Numbered from the stretch's first letter, positions 7,358-15,936 are shown. The stretch is DNA of 19,256 nucleotides from Halieaceae bacterium (GCA_003523185.1 DPGN01000007.1:1418-20673); one strand, 5' to 3'. Notes: generated from the sequence alone by a model not told the origin. A program made the numbers and translations.

Positions 7358-8977
7358 CTAACTTTTCCGCCAAGCCCACGAGATGGGGTAACGCCGGTCT
7401 CGACCGAAGCCTCGCGTAGTGATTCGAACACCAACCGGCGCCTGGCGACGCTTATATTCGTTGAGATCGATCAATCGAATGACCCGTTTTACGTCGGACT
7501 CTGCAAACCCCGCCGCGACAATTTGCTCAGGGCTTTGATCCTCTTCCACGTATCGCTCAATGATCTCGTCGAGCTCTTCGTAAGGCGGAAGGTTGTCCTG
7601 ATCCGTCTGATCGGGAGCCAATTCAGCAGATGGTGGGCGATCGATAACTCGCTGGGGAATGCAGTAACCCAAGGTATTCCGGTAGCGCGCTAGCGCATAG
7701 ACCAGAAGCTTCGGACAATCCTTGAGTGCGTCGAAACCACCAGCCATGTCGCCGTAAAGAGTGGAGTAACCCACGGCTAGCTCACTCTTGTTCCCCGTCG
7801 TTAACACCAGACGGTGTTTTTTATTAGAAATCGACATCAGAAGAACACCCCGGCAACGTGCCTGAAGATTCTCTTCGGTGGTATCGACGGACAATCCATC
7901 AAATTGATCAGTAAGCCCCGCCATAAAGGCCTCGTAAATGGGCTCAATGGAGATGACATCGTACTCAACCCCCATAATGGATGCCTGCTCCCCCGCATCC
8001 TCGACACTCATATCCGCCGTGTATTTAAAGGGCATCATCACAGCCTGCACGCGGTCCGCGCCCAACGCATCAACGGCTACCGCCAGTGTCACCGCGGAAT
8101 CAATGCCGCCCGACAGCCCCAAGACAACGCCCGGAAATCCGTTCTTCTCGACGTAATCACGAACGCCAAGCACTAATGCCTGCCAGACAGCGGCAACGTC
8201 AGACAGTGCCGTTGCGGCGACCCCTTGCGCGATTTCAACACCACGGACTGTGCGTTCCACCGAGAGGTCAAAACAGCCTTCCTCGAAATCCGGTGCAACC
8301 ACTGCCAGCTCGCCGTCGGCGTTCACCGCGAATGAACCGCCATCGAATACCAGCTCGTCCTGACCGCCCACCTGATTCACATAAATCATCGGAATAGACT
8401 GCTCAGTGGCTCTATCGGCCAATACCTGCCAGCGCTCCTTATGTTTGCCGCGATGGAATGGGCTCGCATTGAGGTTGATCAATAGCTCGGCACCCACGCG
8501 TCTCGCCGCATCTGCAGGCTCTTTGTGCCAGATATCCTCACAAATGGTGATACCAACTTTTATACCCGCCACATCAACGACACAGGGCGTATCACCCTCA
8601 CTGAAATAGCGCTTCTCATCGAAAACTTGGTAGTTGGGCAACCGCTGCTTAAAGTACTCGCCAACCATCTGGCCACCGTGCAAAACACTGGCCGCGTTGT
8701 ACAGTCTGCCGTCGCATCGCCTGGGGTATCCGACAACCACATAAAGGTGAGAGGGAAGCTCGCTTGCAAGTCGGGCCAGCGCGTCTTCAATCTGCGCCTG
8801 CAAACTGTCGCGCATCAGAAGATCTTCAGGGGGATAACCGGTCAGCGTCAGCTCAGGAAACACAACCAAGGTGTCCTGACCGGCAGTGTCAGCCTCGCGC
8901 GACACCTGAATGACTTTCTCAGTATTACCCCTGATGTCACCAACAAAGGTATTGAGCTGCCCCATGACAACTTTCAT
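7358..8977 (-). CDS. nadE: Glutamine-dependent NAD+ synthetase
   Basis: Catalyses the last step of NAD synthesis, amidating nicotinic acid adenine dinucleotide with ATP, using ammonia released from glutamine. Two domains are fused in 539 residues. The N-terminal nitrilase-type glutaminase has the triad Glu42 (FPELTLTGYPPED), Lys110 (EYFKQRLPNY) and Cys146 (ITICEDIW). The C-terminal synthetase has the PP-loop LGLSGGIDS (residues 286-294), TTGNKSELAVGYSTLYGDMAGGF, and the usual final RGFGRDRRYP segment. All expected catalytic residues are present. ATG at 8975-8977 is preceded by AGGAG nine bases upstream. It is convergent with bamD (41-base gap) and divergent from the PilS-like fragment. Confidence 0.97.
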   Translation of the reverse strand: MKVVMGQLNTFVGDIRGNTEKVIQVSREADTAGQDTLVVFPELTLTGYPPEDLLMRDSLQAQIEDALARLASELPSHLYVVVGYPRRCDGRLYNAASVLHGGQMVGEYFKQRLPNYQVFDEKRYFSEGDTPCVVDVAGIKVGITICEDIWHKEPADAARRVGAELLINLNASPFHRGKHKERWQVLADRATEQSIPMIYVNQVGGQDELVFDGGSFAVNADGELAVVAPDFEEGCFDLSVERTVRGVEIAQGVAATALSDVAAVWQALVLGVRDYVEKNGFPGVVLGLSGGIDSAVTLAVAVDALGADRVQAVMMPFKYTADMSVEDAGEQASIMGVEYDVISIEPIYEAFMAGLTDQFDGLSVDTTEENLQARCRGVLLMSISNKKHRLVLTTGNKSELAVGYSTLYGDMAGGFDALKDCPKLLVYALARYRNTLGYCIPQRVIDRPPSAELAPDQTDQDNLPPYEELDEIIERYVEEDQSPEQIVAAGFAESDVKRVIRLIDLNEYKRRQAPVGVRITTRGFGRDRRYPISWAWRKS

Positions 8978-9004
8978 GCACTCACTCTCCTAACTAAGAG
9001 TCTC

Positions 9005-9032
9005 TTGCTCGATGATTAGTGACTGATATAGT
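9005..9032 (+). promoter_or_regulatory. Possible sigma-70 promoter upstream of the PilS-like fragment
   Basis: TTGCTC (9005-9010), a 16-base spacer and TATAGT (9027-9032). The -10 matches the consensus at five of six positions, the -35 at three. Transcription would start near 9039, after the first ATG at 9035, which favours the second ATG at 9065. It may be a surviving pilS promoter. Confidence 0.35.
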
Positions 9033-9034
9033 GC

Positions 9035-9325
9035 ATGGATCAGTCGCAAATCTGTGTACAAACGATGTCTGAAGACACGTCCGTGAGCGCTAAGGATAAC
9101 ATTGACCGCTCACAGGTCTTTGCTGTTTACAACGTTTACCGACTCGTCATTGGCTCGGTTCTCTTTGCCTTGACGCTTTCCTCGACAGGATCTGCACTGG
9201 TCGCAGATGAAATACCCGTGCAAATGCTCGTGGCGGGCATCCTGATCGTCAGCAGCCTTATTATCGCGACCTTAGGTCCACGTTCCAAGCTCACATCAGA
9301 AAGCGGCATTTTTAGTGCATCATGA
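9035..9325 (+). pseudogene. Probable truncated PilS-type sensor kinase, N-terminal membrane segment only
   Basis: Encodes 96 residues (86 from the ATG at 9065). The segment DRSQVFAVYNVYRLVIGSV followed by a hydrophobic stretch resembles the beginning of PilS, the membrane sensor of the PilS/PilR pair that controls type IV pilin expression. Two hydrophobic segments are seen (about residues 34-52 and 62-80), then a short tail ending GIFSAS; the remaining PilS helices, PAS domain and kinase core are absent. No HPK motif occurs downstream. The location supports this: in Pseudomonas pilS lies just beyond bamD. The fragment ends at a run of five T (9309-9313), and the next frame also closes within about 20 codons, which fits frameshift plus deletion. 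The similarity is judged by eye. A genuine small two-helix membrane protein is the alternative. Confidence 0.5.
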
Positions 9326-9373
9326 AAGTACAGCACGAACCCGAAAATTAGGGACTGATTAAAAAGCGTAAAA

Positions 9374-10183
9374 ATGAGCATACAAAACGTTCTAGAGAAT
9401 ATGTGGCGAGACTATTTGCTGTTGAACCCTGAAGCTCAACGAGTCGTTGATACTTTGCGTGCTGAAGGAGAGAGCATCGTTAACGATCACATTGCGCTAA
9501 GAACGTTTAATGTCGGAGTGGTCGCTCTGGACGAGTGTGCGAAACCTTTTCTTGCCATGGGTTACGAAGAAAAGGACGAGTATTGTTTTGAGGCTAAAAA
9601 GCTTAGTGCTAAACACTATGAATACAAGGCGGACCCGAGCGCGCCGAAAATCTTTATCAGTGAGTTATTGGTCAATGAATTCTCGAGTGACTTTCAAGCC
9701 ATTGTGAACTCACTTGTGTCACACATCTCTGCCGATCAAGTTCAACAAATCGATTTCTTTCACTCGGGCCGCCCCTGGAATCTGAGCTTATCGCAATACG
9801 AAACCTTACTTAACGAAAGTGACTACGGCGCTTGGATGGCAGCTATCGGATATCGCCCTAATCACTTCACTATCTCTGTTAACAATCTGAAAAAGTACTC
9901 GGACATCCACACGCTGAATGACTTTTTAAAATCTAAAGGTTTTACACTGAATTCGAGCGGCGGAGAGGTTAAAGGAACCCCCCGCGTTTTTCTGGAGCAG
10001 TCTTCCACCCTCGCCAACATAGTAGAGGTTGAATTTACTGACGATAAGAAGGAAATTCCAAGTTGCTACTTCGAGTTCGCCAAACGCTATCCAATAGATT
10101 CGGGTGAGCTATACCAGGGCTTTATTGCTAAATCTGCTGACAAAATTTTTGAATCAACAAATACCGACCACGCCCCTCAATAA
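9374..10183 (+). CDS. DUF1338 family protein (putative VOC-fold metalloenzyme)
   Basis: 269 residues of the DUF1338 family (Pfam PF07063). The characterised member HglS converts 2-oxoadipate to 2-hydroxyglutarate in lysine catabolism with a metal held by two His and one Glu. Here the conserved blocks are NDHIALRTF (His39), RPNHFTISVN (His164) and SCYFEFAKRYP (Glu234); the spacing from second His to Glu is close to that of HglS, so these are my predicted metal ligands. The protein is much shorter than HglS/YdcJ, so the substrate is unknown. No signal peptide or membrane segment is seen. The gene is AT-richer than its neighbours (35-50% G+C in lines counted, against 58-62%), has no clear Shine-Dalgarno and sits alone, suggesting horizontal acquisition. 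Family call good, function unknown. Confidence 0.8.
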   Translation: MSIQNVLENMWRDYLLLNPEAQRVVDTLRAEGESIVNDHIALRTFNVGVVALDECAKPFLAMGYEEKDEYCFEAKKLSAKHYEYKADPSAPKIFISELLVNEFSSDFQAIVNSLVSHISADQVQQIDFFHSGRPWNLSLSQYETLLNESDYGAWMAAIGYRPNHFTISVNNLKKYSDIHTLNDFLKSKGFTLNSSGGEVKGTPRVFLEQSSTLANIVEVEFTDDKKEIPSCYFEFAKRYPIDSGELYQGFIAKSADKIFESTNTDHAPQ

Positions 10184-10192
10184 CCGGGCGTG
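10169..10192. terminator. Possible terminator hairpin between the DUF1338 gene and ispH
   Basis: A perfect 7-bp stem CACGCCC / GGGCGTG with a 10-base loop overlaps the stop codon of the DUF1338 gene. It lies between convergent genes, but neither strand has a U-tract directly after it, so intrinsic termination is doubtful. Confidence 0.35.
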
Positions 10193-10235
10193 AAGGTTTG
10201 GCAATCGTTCTTCTGGACAATCTGAAGCTGAGGCC

Positions 10236-11189
10236 TTAATTCACTTCCACTGTTGGGATACGGAGCTCTTTGGGCAGCGAGAACGTAATGTTCTCGGGTC
10301 GTCCATCCAAGGATTCGACATTCGCATGTCCCTGACTTTGCAGCCACTGAACAACCCCCTCGACCAAATGCTCGGGCGCCGATGCCCCCGCGGTAACACC
10401 AACGGTATCGCCCTCACCCACCCAGCTCGGATCAATCATGTCAGCCGAATCGATCAGGTAAGCACTCGAACCGCAGCGCTCCGCCAATTCTTTTAGGCGG
10501 TTTGAGTTAGAGCTGTTGGGAGAACCAACAACGAGCACAACGTTCGCTTTTTCAGCCAGAGCCCTAACCGCATCCTGGCGATTTTGAGTCGCGTAGCAGA
10601 TGTCGTCTTTACGAGGACCCTGGATATTGGGGAAGCGCTCGCGCAAGGCCTCAATGACCTTGGCTGTATCGTCGACGGACAGCGTCGTCTGAGTCACATA
10701 CGCCAGATTGTCTGGATCCCGAACCTCCAGAGTAGCGGCCTGCTCCTCGTCTTCTACCAAATACATCACACCACCGTTGGACCTGTCGTACTGACCCATC
10801 GTACCCTCAACTTCAGGGTGTCCCTCGTGACCAATCAGAATGCATTCGCGCCCCGATCGACTAAACGCCGTTACTTCAACGTGTACTTTGGTCACTAGCG
10901 GGCAGGTTGCATCGAAGACCTGAAGACCGCGATTGGCCGCTTCATCCTGAACCGCCTTCGAGACTCCGTGGGCACTGAAAATAACAATCGCATCATCGGG
11001 AACTTCATGAAGCTCCTCTACAAAGACAGCGCCCCGGTTTCTGAGGTCATCCACCACCGTTTTGTTATGAACAACTTCGTGGCGAACGTAAATAGGACGT
11101 CCGAAGACTTCGAGGGCGCGGTTGACGATATCGATCGCGCGATCAACACCGGCACAAAACCCGCGCGGGTTGGCAAGCATCACTGTCAT
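10236..11189 (-). CDS. ispH: 4-hydroxy-3-methylbut-2-enyl diphosphate reductase IspH (LytB)
   Basis: Last enzyme of the MEP isoprenoid pathway: an oxygen-sensitive [4Fe-4S] reductase making IPP and DMAPP from HMBPP in the cytoplasm. The three cluster cysteines are Cys12 (NPRGFCAGVDRA), Cys96 (DATCPLVTKVH) and Cys198 (DDICYATQNRQ). The substrate-binding His41 (VVHNKTVV), the HEGHPEVEGT block with the catalytic Glu, and the SPNSSNSNRL motif are also present. The 317 residues are normal. GGAG lies eight bases before the ATG. The start overlaps the fkpB stop by one base (TGATG), so translation is probably coupled. Last gene of the ribF-ileS-lspA-fkpB-ispH operon, an order shared with E. coli and Pseudomonas. 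Confidence 0.97.
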   Translation of the reverse strand: MTVMLANPRGFCAGVDRAIDIVNRALEVFGRPIYVRHEVVHNKTVVDDLRNRGAVFVEELHEVPDDAIVIFSAHGVSKAVQDEAANRGLQVFDATCPLVTKVHVEVTAFSRSGRECILIGHEGHPEVEGTMGQYDRSNGGVMYLVEDEEQAATLEVRDPDNLAYVTQTTLSVDDTAKVIEALRERFPNIQGPRKDDICYATQNRQDAVRALAEKANVVLVVGSPNSSNSNRLKELAERCGSSAYLIDSADMIDPSWVGEGDTVGVTAGASAPEHLVEGVVQWLQSQGHANVESLDGRPENITFSLPKELRIPTVEVN

Positions 11190-11641
11190 CAGTGCAACTC
11201 CGCTGGTTCCACGCGGTCGATTTTCACCTCAAACCTGAGGGTGCGTCCCGCGAGTGGGTGATTGAAGTTAACACGGACTGTGTCCTCATCAAAAGCATCA
11301 ACCACGCCGGGTAACTCTCCCCCGGCCGCATCAGCAAACGAGAAAACCATGCCAATCGCTAATTCAGCATCGTTACTAAAGGTAAGTCTCGGAATATCCT
11401 GATAGTTCGCTTCTTGCGGCTCGCCAAACCCGTCTTCAGGTGAAATAGTGAAGGCCGCCTCATCGCCAGCCTTTAAACCAAGCAAACAAGCCTCAAAGCC
11501 CGGAAGTAGAGAACCATCACCCATAACAAAGCTGACCGGCGCGCGATCGAAATTTGTATCAACCACCTCGCCCGTTTCGAGCGTGATGGAAAAATTGAGG
11601 CTGACCTTTGTATTCGGCGTAATGTTGAGCTCGTTACTCAT
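11189..11641 (-). CDS. fkpB: FKBP-type peptidyl-prolyl isomerase FkpB (SlpA)
   Basis: Cytoplasmic prolyl isomerase/chaperone of the SlpA group. The 150 residues hold an FKBP domain interrupted by an IF (insert-in-flap) domain. Seen are the opening VSLNFSITLETGEVVDTN, FVMGDGSLLPGFEACLLGLKAG, then the insert with EDGFGEPQEAN, and the closing VRVNFNHPLAGRTLRFEV, all typical of SlpA. The start codon overlaps the lspA stop in ATGA, with AGGGA seven bases upstream inside lspA; the end overlaps ispH by one base. The context lspA-fkpB-ispH is the standard gammaproteobacterial one. Confidence 0.94.
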   Translation of the reverse strand: MSNELNITPNTKVSLNFSITLETGEVVDTNFDRAPVSFVMGDGSLLPGFEACLLGLKAGDEAAFTISPEDGFGEPQEANYQDIPRLTFSNDAELAIGMVFSFADAAGGELPGVVDAFDEDTVRVNFNHPLAGRTLRFEVKIDRVEPAELH

Positions 11642-12165
11642 GCAGACTTCCCTGACTCGCTGGAAAAGCTATCCCAAAGCAGCAAGATTGCTCCGCAGAA
11701 AATAGCCGAGTCAGCAATATTAAACGCTGGCCAGTACCAGTTTTGGTAGTGCCATGAGATGAAATCAACGACGTAACCCAAGGTCACTCGATCGATAAGG
11801 TTGCCTAGGCCACCGCCCAATATGAGCCCCAGCGAAACGCCCAACACCCGCTGCTGAGGCTCCAGACGAGTCAGCCATACAGCCACAAACACACTGACCA
11901 GCATTGCCACTGCCGCTAGGAACCAACGCTGCCAGCCACCGGCACTTGCCAGAAAACTAAAGGCCGCACCCGTGTTATGCGCGAGCATCAAGTCAAACCA
12001 GGAAGTAATTTCGACAGGAACCCGATAGACCAGCTCATTGCTGGCCCACATTTTGGTGTACTGATCCAGGACGATCACCACCAGCGCCAGAATGAAACCC
12101 GCCCAAGGGTTACCCAGCGCTCTAGAGCCCATGGATACTGCCGAGGCTGAGTTGTGATCAGGCAT
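11638..12165 (-). CDS. lspA: Lipoprotein signal peptidase LspA (signal peptidase II)
   Basis: Inner-membrane aspartyl protease that removes signal peptides from prolipoproteins after lipid attachment; BamD in this window would be a client. Four hydrophobic segments are visible. The family motifs are LDQYTK near the first helix, HNTGAAFSFL, GGLGNLIDR, and the catalytic aspartates in VVDFISWHYQNW and FNIADSAIF (Asp134 and Asp152 from the start chosen). I choose ATG at 12163-12165 (175 residues), because GAGG lies nine bases upstream and it overlaps the ileS stop by 8 bases. A longer frame from ATG at 12195 lacks a ribosome binding site and would add ten residues before the first usual one. Confidence 0.96.
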   Translation of the reverse strand: MPDHNSASAVSMGSRALGNPWAGFILALVVIVLDQYTKMWASNELVYRVPVEITSWFDLMLAHNTGAAFSFLASAGGWQRWFLAAVAMLVSVFVAVWLTRLEPQQRVLGVSLGLILGGGLGNLIDRVTLGYVVDFISWHYQNWYWPAFNIADSAIFCGAILLLWDSFSSESGKSA

Positions 12166-14959
12166 AGTGCCTGACCTCACCCTCACCAGCGACATTCGTT
12201 ACGCAGCGACCGCACAGCGTCGGATGCTCCTCGACCAAACCAATATCATCACGGCGATGCCAGCATCGCTCGCATTTCTCCGCGTCACTGGCGCTTACCA
12301 ACACTTTCAGACCCTCGACTTCACCCGCCTGAGCTTCAGCAGGCGCGTACGTGATATCGGCAAGTTGAGCGCCTGACGTAATCAGCACAAAACGAAGTTC
12401 ATCGCCCAGCATCTCCAGCATCTGACGTAGCTCGGATGTGACATACAAGACAGCATTTGCGTCTAGTGAACCGCGAATATTTCCCTGGGCGCGCTCGGCT
12501 TCCATGGCTTTATTTACGTCTTGTCGCACCGCCAGGCAGCAAGACCAAAAGGCGTCTCCCAAACCATCGGAAGCGTCCGAAGTAGGCAACTCGTACCACT
12601 CCGACAGGAACACAGACGCCGCATGCTCACCCGGAAGGTTCTCCCAGATTTCCTCAGCGGTGAAACTCAAGACGGGAGCGATCCAGCGGCTTAATGCTTC
12701 CGCCATATGGTAGAGCGCTGTTTGACAGGATCGGCGCGCTATTGAATTAGTTTGCGTGGTGTACTGACGATCTTTGATGACATCGAGGTAAAAACCACCT
12801 AGTTCGCCGCTGCAGAAGTTATGTACCTTGTGATAGACGTGATGGAACTGATAGGTCTCATACGCCTCAACCAACTCCGACTGTAGTTCCTGCGCCTTGG
12901 ACACAATCCAACGATCTAGAGGAAGCATATCGTCACCCGATACGGCATCTCGTGCAGGCTCGAAACCAGCGAGATTAGCCAATAAGAATCGTGCGGTGTT
13001 GCGGATACGCCGGTAGGTATCGGACGTTCGCTTAAAGATTTCATCACTGGCAGCGATTTCATTGCGGTAATCGGCAGACGCAACCCACAGACGCAAGATA
13101 TCCGCGCCCATGTCGTTCATCGCCTTTTTCGCAGGGATGATATTGCCGATCGACTTGGACATCTTTCGGCCTTCGCCATCGACCGTGAAGCCATGGGTTA
13201 ACACCTGTCGATAGGGAGACTCGTCGTAAGCACCGATACCCGTCAACAAGGACGACTGGAACCAACCGCGATGCTGATCAGACCCCTCAAGGTAAAGGTC
13301 AGCAGGAGCTGAAAGACCGTGTCGCTCGCGTAACACGCAGGCATGGGTCACACCGGAGTCGAACCAAACATCCAGCGTATCGGTTACTTTCTCGTAAACA
13401 TCGGCCTCGTCACCCAGGATGTCCGCAACGTCAAGATCAAACCAGGCATCAATGCCCTTCTGCTCGATGCGCAGCGCTACCTGCTCGATGAGGTCGACCG
13501 TATTTGGATGCAATGACCCATCAACCTTATTCACAAACAGTGTAATTGGGGCTCCCCAGGTTCGCTGACGGGAGATACACCAATCCGGACGACTCTCAAG
13601 CATGGCGTCAATGCGCGCACGTCCCCAATCGGGCACCCAGGAAACGGTTTCAACGGCCGCCTGAGCCTGAGTTAACAGGCCTTGCTTATCCATGGAGACA
13701 AACCACTGGGGCGTGGCCCGATAAATAATCGGTGTCTTATGGCGCCAGCAGTGTGGGTAGGAATGGGTAAAGGGACGATGACACAGTAGCCGGTTGCGAG
13801 CCCCCAATTCCTCGATGATCTCGTCGTTCGCTTTGAAGATGTGCTTGCCTTCGAACACCGGCGTCCCTTCCAGGTAGACGCCATTACCGCCAACAGGATT
13901 GTAGACCTCAAGATCATAGGTCTTACCGATGTGGAAATCTTCCAAACCGTGCGCAGGCGCTGTGTGAACACAGCCTGTTCCCGCGTCAGTGGTCACGTGA
14001 TCACCGAGCATTAGCGGCACTGACTCATCAGAGAAGGGTGGGACTACGTGGACTCGATCAAGTGCCGAGCCTTTAACGCGAGCAAGGGTCTCGGGCGAAT
14101 CAACCCCAAAGCGGCCCGCACACTCTTCGAGCAAGGCCTCAGCGACCAAGACAGCCTGCTCGCCAACACGCACCAGTACGTAATCTAAATCTGCAGCCAC
14201 GCTGACGCCGCGGTTCGCAGCCAATGTCCACGGTGTCGTCGTCCAAATGGCGACGGATAACTCACCAACACCATTCACGCCCAAGAGCGCCTCGGCGGCC
14301 TGCTGGTCAGCAAACGGGAACGCCACATCAATGGCGGACGATACCTTGTCTTGGTATTCCACCTCGGCTTCAGCAAGGGCTGAGCCACAGTCAAGGCACC
14401 AGTGCACAGGTTTGAATCCCTGTTGGAGGTGTCCGTTATCGATAATCTTGCCGAGGGTGCGAACAATATTCGCCTCGAACGAGAAATTCATCGTCAGGTA
14501 AGGGTCATCCCAGTCACCAACAACACCCATGCGTTTGAAGTCGTCGCACTGGTTATTCACTTGTTTTGCCGCATATTCCCGACATTTCTGCCGAAACTCG
14601 CTGGCGGTCACCTTGTGGCCGGGCTTTCCAACCTTTTTCTCGACATTCAACTCAATTGGTAGCCCATGGCAGTCCCAACCGGGGACATAAGGCGAATCGA
14701 AGCCAGAGAGCGTTTTTGACTTAATGATGATGTCTTTGAGGATTTTGTTAACCGCGTGGCCAACGTGTAGCTCACCATTCGCGTAGGGAGGACCATCGTG
14801 CAGGATGAAGGTAGGCTTACCCTCGCCCGCTTCACGCATCTTTTGGTAAAGGCCCATCTCTTCCCACTGCTTGAGCCGCTGAGGCTCTCGCTGGGTGAGA
14901 TTCGCTTTCATCGGAAAACCTGTCTCGGGCAGGTTCAAGGTGTTCTTATAATCGCTCAT
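12158..14959 (-). CDS. ileS: Isoleucyl-tRNA synthetase
   Basis: Class Ia aminoacyl-tRNA synthetase charging tRNA-Ile, with an editing domain that clears valine. 933 residues, close to E. coli IleS (938). The HIGH motif appears as HVGH at 65-68 after HDGPPYANG; the CP1 editing domain carries TTTPWTLAANRG and GTGCVHTAPAHG; WFDSG and GSDQHRGWFQSS precede the KMSKS motif at 599-603. A C-terminal zinc site has Cys896, Cys899, Cys916 and Cys919 (KCERCW, LCGRC), the bacterial type 1 arrangement. The start ATG follows the ribF stop by about 20 bases, with only a weak ribosome binding site. The end overlaps lspA. Confidence 0.98.
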   Translation of the reverse strand: MSDYKNTLNLPETGFPMKANLTQREPQRLKQWEEMGLYQKMREAGEGKPTFILHDGPPYANGELHVGHAVNKILKDIIIKSKTLSGFDSPYVPGWDCHGLPIELNVEKKVGKPGHKVTASEFRQKCREYAAKQVNNQCDDFKRMGVVGDWDDPYLTMNFSFEANIVRTLGKIIDNGHLQQGFKPVHWCLDCGSALAEAEVEYQDKVSSAIDVAFPFADQQAAEALLGVNGVGELSVAIWTTTPWTLAANRGVSVAADLDYVLVRVGEQAVLVAEALLEECAGRFGVDSPETLARVKGSALDRVHVVPPFSDESVPLMLGDHVTTDAGTGCVHTAPAHGLEDFHIGKTYDLEVYNPVGGNGVYLEGTPVFEGKHIFKANDEIIEELGARNRLLCHRPFTHSYPHCWRHKTPIIYRATPQWFVSMDKQGLLTQAQAAVETVSWVPDWGRARIDAMLESRPDWCISRQRTWGAPITLFVNKVDGSLHPNTVDLIEQVALRIEQKGIDAWFDLDVADILGDEADVYEKVTDTLDVWFDSGVTHACVLRERHGLSAPADLYLEGSDQHRGWFQSSLLTGIGAYDESPYRQVLTHGFTVDGEGRKMSKSIGNIIPAKKAMNDMGADILRLWVASADYRNEIAASDEIFKRTSDTYRRIRNTARFLLANLAGFEPARDAVSGDDMLPLDRWIVSKAQELQSELVEAYETYQFHHVYHKVHNFCSGELGGFYLDVIKDRQYTTQTNSIARRSCQTALYHMAEALSRWIAPVLSFTAEEIWENLPGEHAASVFLSEWYELPTSDASDGLGDAFWSCCLAVRQDVNKAMEAERAQGNIRGSLDANAVLYVTSELRQMLEMLGDELRFVLITSGAQLADITYAPAEAQAGEVEGLKVLVSASDAEKCERCWHRRDDIGLVEEHPTLCGRCVTNVAGEGEVRHYA

Positions 14960-14982
14960 CGTACGTCTGAGTTCTCACACTA

Positions 14983-15936
14983 CTAGGCTGGATTTGCTGC
15001 ATGCCATTCGCGCGCTGATGCTTGATCGCACGCGATCGCTGCCTTGAGCGAATCCAACGAATCGAATTTCTTTTCATCTCGGAGCTTGGTCATGAACTCC
15101 ACTTCCAAGCGCTCGCCATAGATATCCCGGGTGAAGTCAAACAAATGCACCTCGAGATTTGCGAGTGTTCCGTCGTTCACCGTTGGTCTAACCCCAACGT
15201 TGGCAACACCGGGGGCATCCATCATTCCCGCACCCTTCACTCGCACAGCGTAGACGCCGTGAAGGGGCGACTTTACACGCTTCAGCGCGATATTGGCGGT
15301 TGGAGAGCCAATTTGACGGCCCAATTGCTTACCTTTGAGGACTTTTCCCGAAAGTTTAAAGGGCCTTCCAAGAAGATCGGCGGCCGCATCAAAGTCAGCC
15401 TCGAGTAAAACGGAGCGAATACGCGTGCTACTCACGCGCTCGCCTGCAACGTCATAGGTCGATGTGGGCACCACCTCGTAGCCAAACTCACCCGCAAGTG
15501 ATTCGGTAAAAGTAAGGTCGCCCGCGCGCTCTTTGCCGAAGCGAAAATCGTCACCAAAGGCGATGTACCGCGCGTTTAATCCGTCGACAAAAATGCGCTC
15601 TACAAAGGCTCTAGGCGACATAGTCCTCAGGTCATCATTAAAACGAAGACACAAAAGATGATCGATGCCCAGTGCTTCCAATGCGCGGAATTTCTCCCGG
15701 AATGTCATCAACCGGGGTGGCGCCTTCTCGGGAAACAGGAACTCGCCGGGCAAAGGTTCAAAGGTGATCACTGTTGTCGAGAGGCCACGCGCCTCGGCTT
15801 CCCGCTTTAAGTGGCCCAGCACCTCTTGATGACCTCGATGCACCCCATCGAAGGCACCGATGGTCACAGCGCTGCCGCCTGTATCTAAGCTCATAGAAAA
15901 GCTCGATAAATTGTGCTGTCCGCGGATAAGTCTCAT
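14983..15936 (-). CDS. ribF: Bifunctional riboflavin kinase/FMN adenylyltransferase
   Basis: Makes FMN and FAD from riboflavin in the cytoplasm. The N-terminal nucleotidyltransferase domain has GAFDGVHRGHQ, FGDDFRFGKERAGD and SSTRIR; the C-terminal riboflavin kinase domain has GRQIGSPTANI, LHGVYAV, NVGVRPTVNDG and LEVHLFDF. I choose ATG at 15934-15936 (317 residues), since MRLIRGQHNL is the usual family beginning and AAGG is four bases upstream. An in-frame ATG nine codons earlier (15961-15963) lies almost on the expected transcription start of the nearby TATACT box. It is the first gene of the ileS-lspA-fkpB-ispH transcript. Confidence 0.96.
   Translation of the reverse strand: MRLIRGQHNLSSFSMSLDTGGSAVTIGAFDGVHRGHQEVLGHLKREAEARGLSTTVITFEPLPGEFLFPEKAPPRLMTFREKFRALEALGIDHLLCLRFNDDLRTMSPRAFVERIFVDGLNARYIAFGDDFRFGKERAGDLTFTESLAGEFGYEVVPTSTYDVAGERVSSTRIRSVLLEADFDAAADLLGRPFKLSGKVLKGKQLGRQIGSPTANIALKRVKSPLHGVYAVRVKGAGMMDAPGVANVGVRPTVNDGTLANLEVHLFDFTRDIYGERLEVEFMTKLRDEKKFDSLDSLKAAIACDQASAREWHAANPA

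Noticed and set aside
12166..12195. Ten-residue longer start for lspA (ATG at 12195)
   Set aside because: No ribosome binding site, deeper overlap with ileS, and the extra residues do not fit the family N-terminus.
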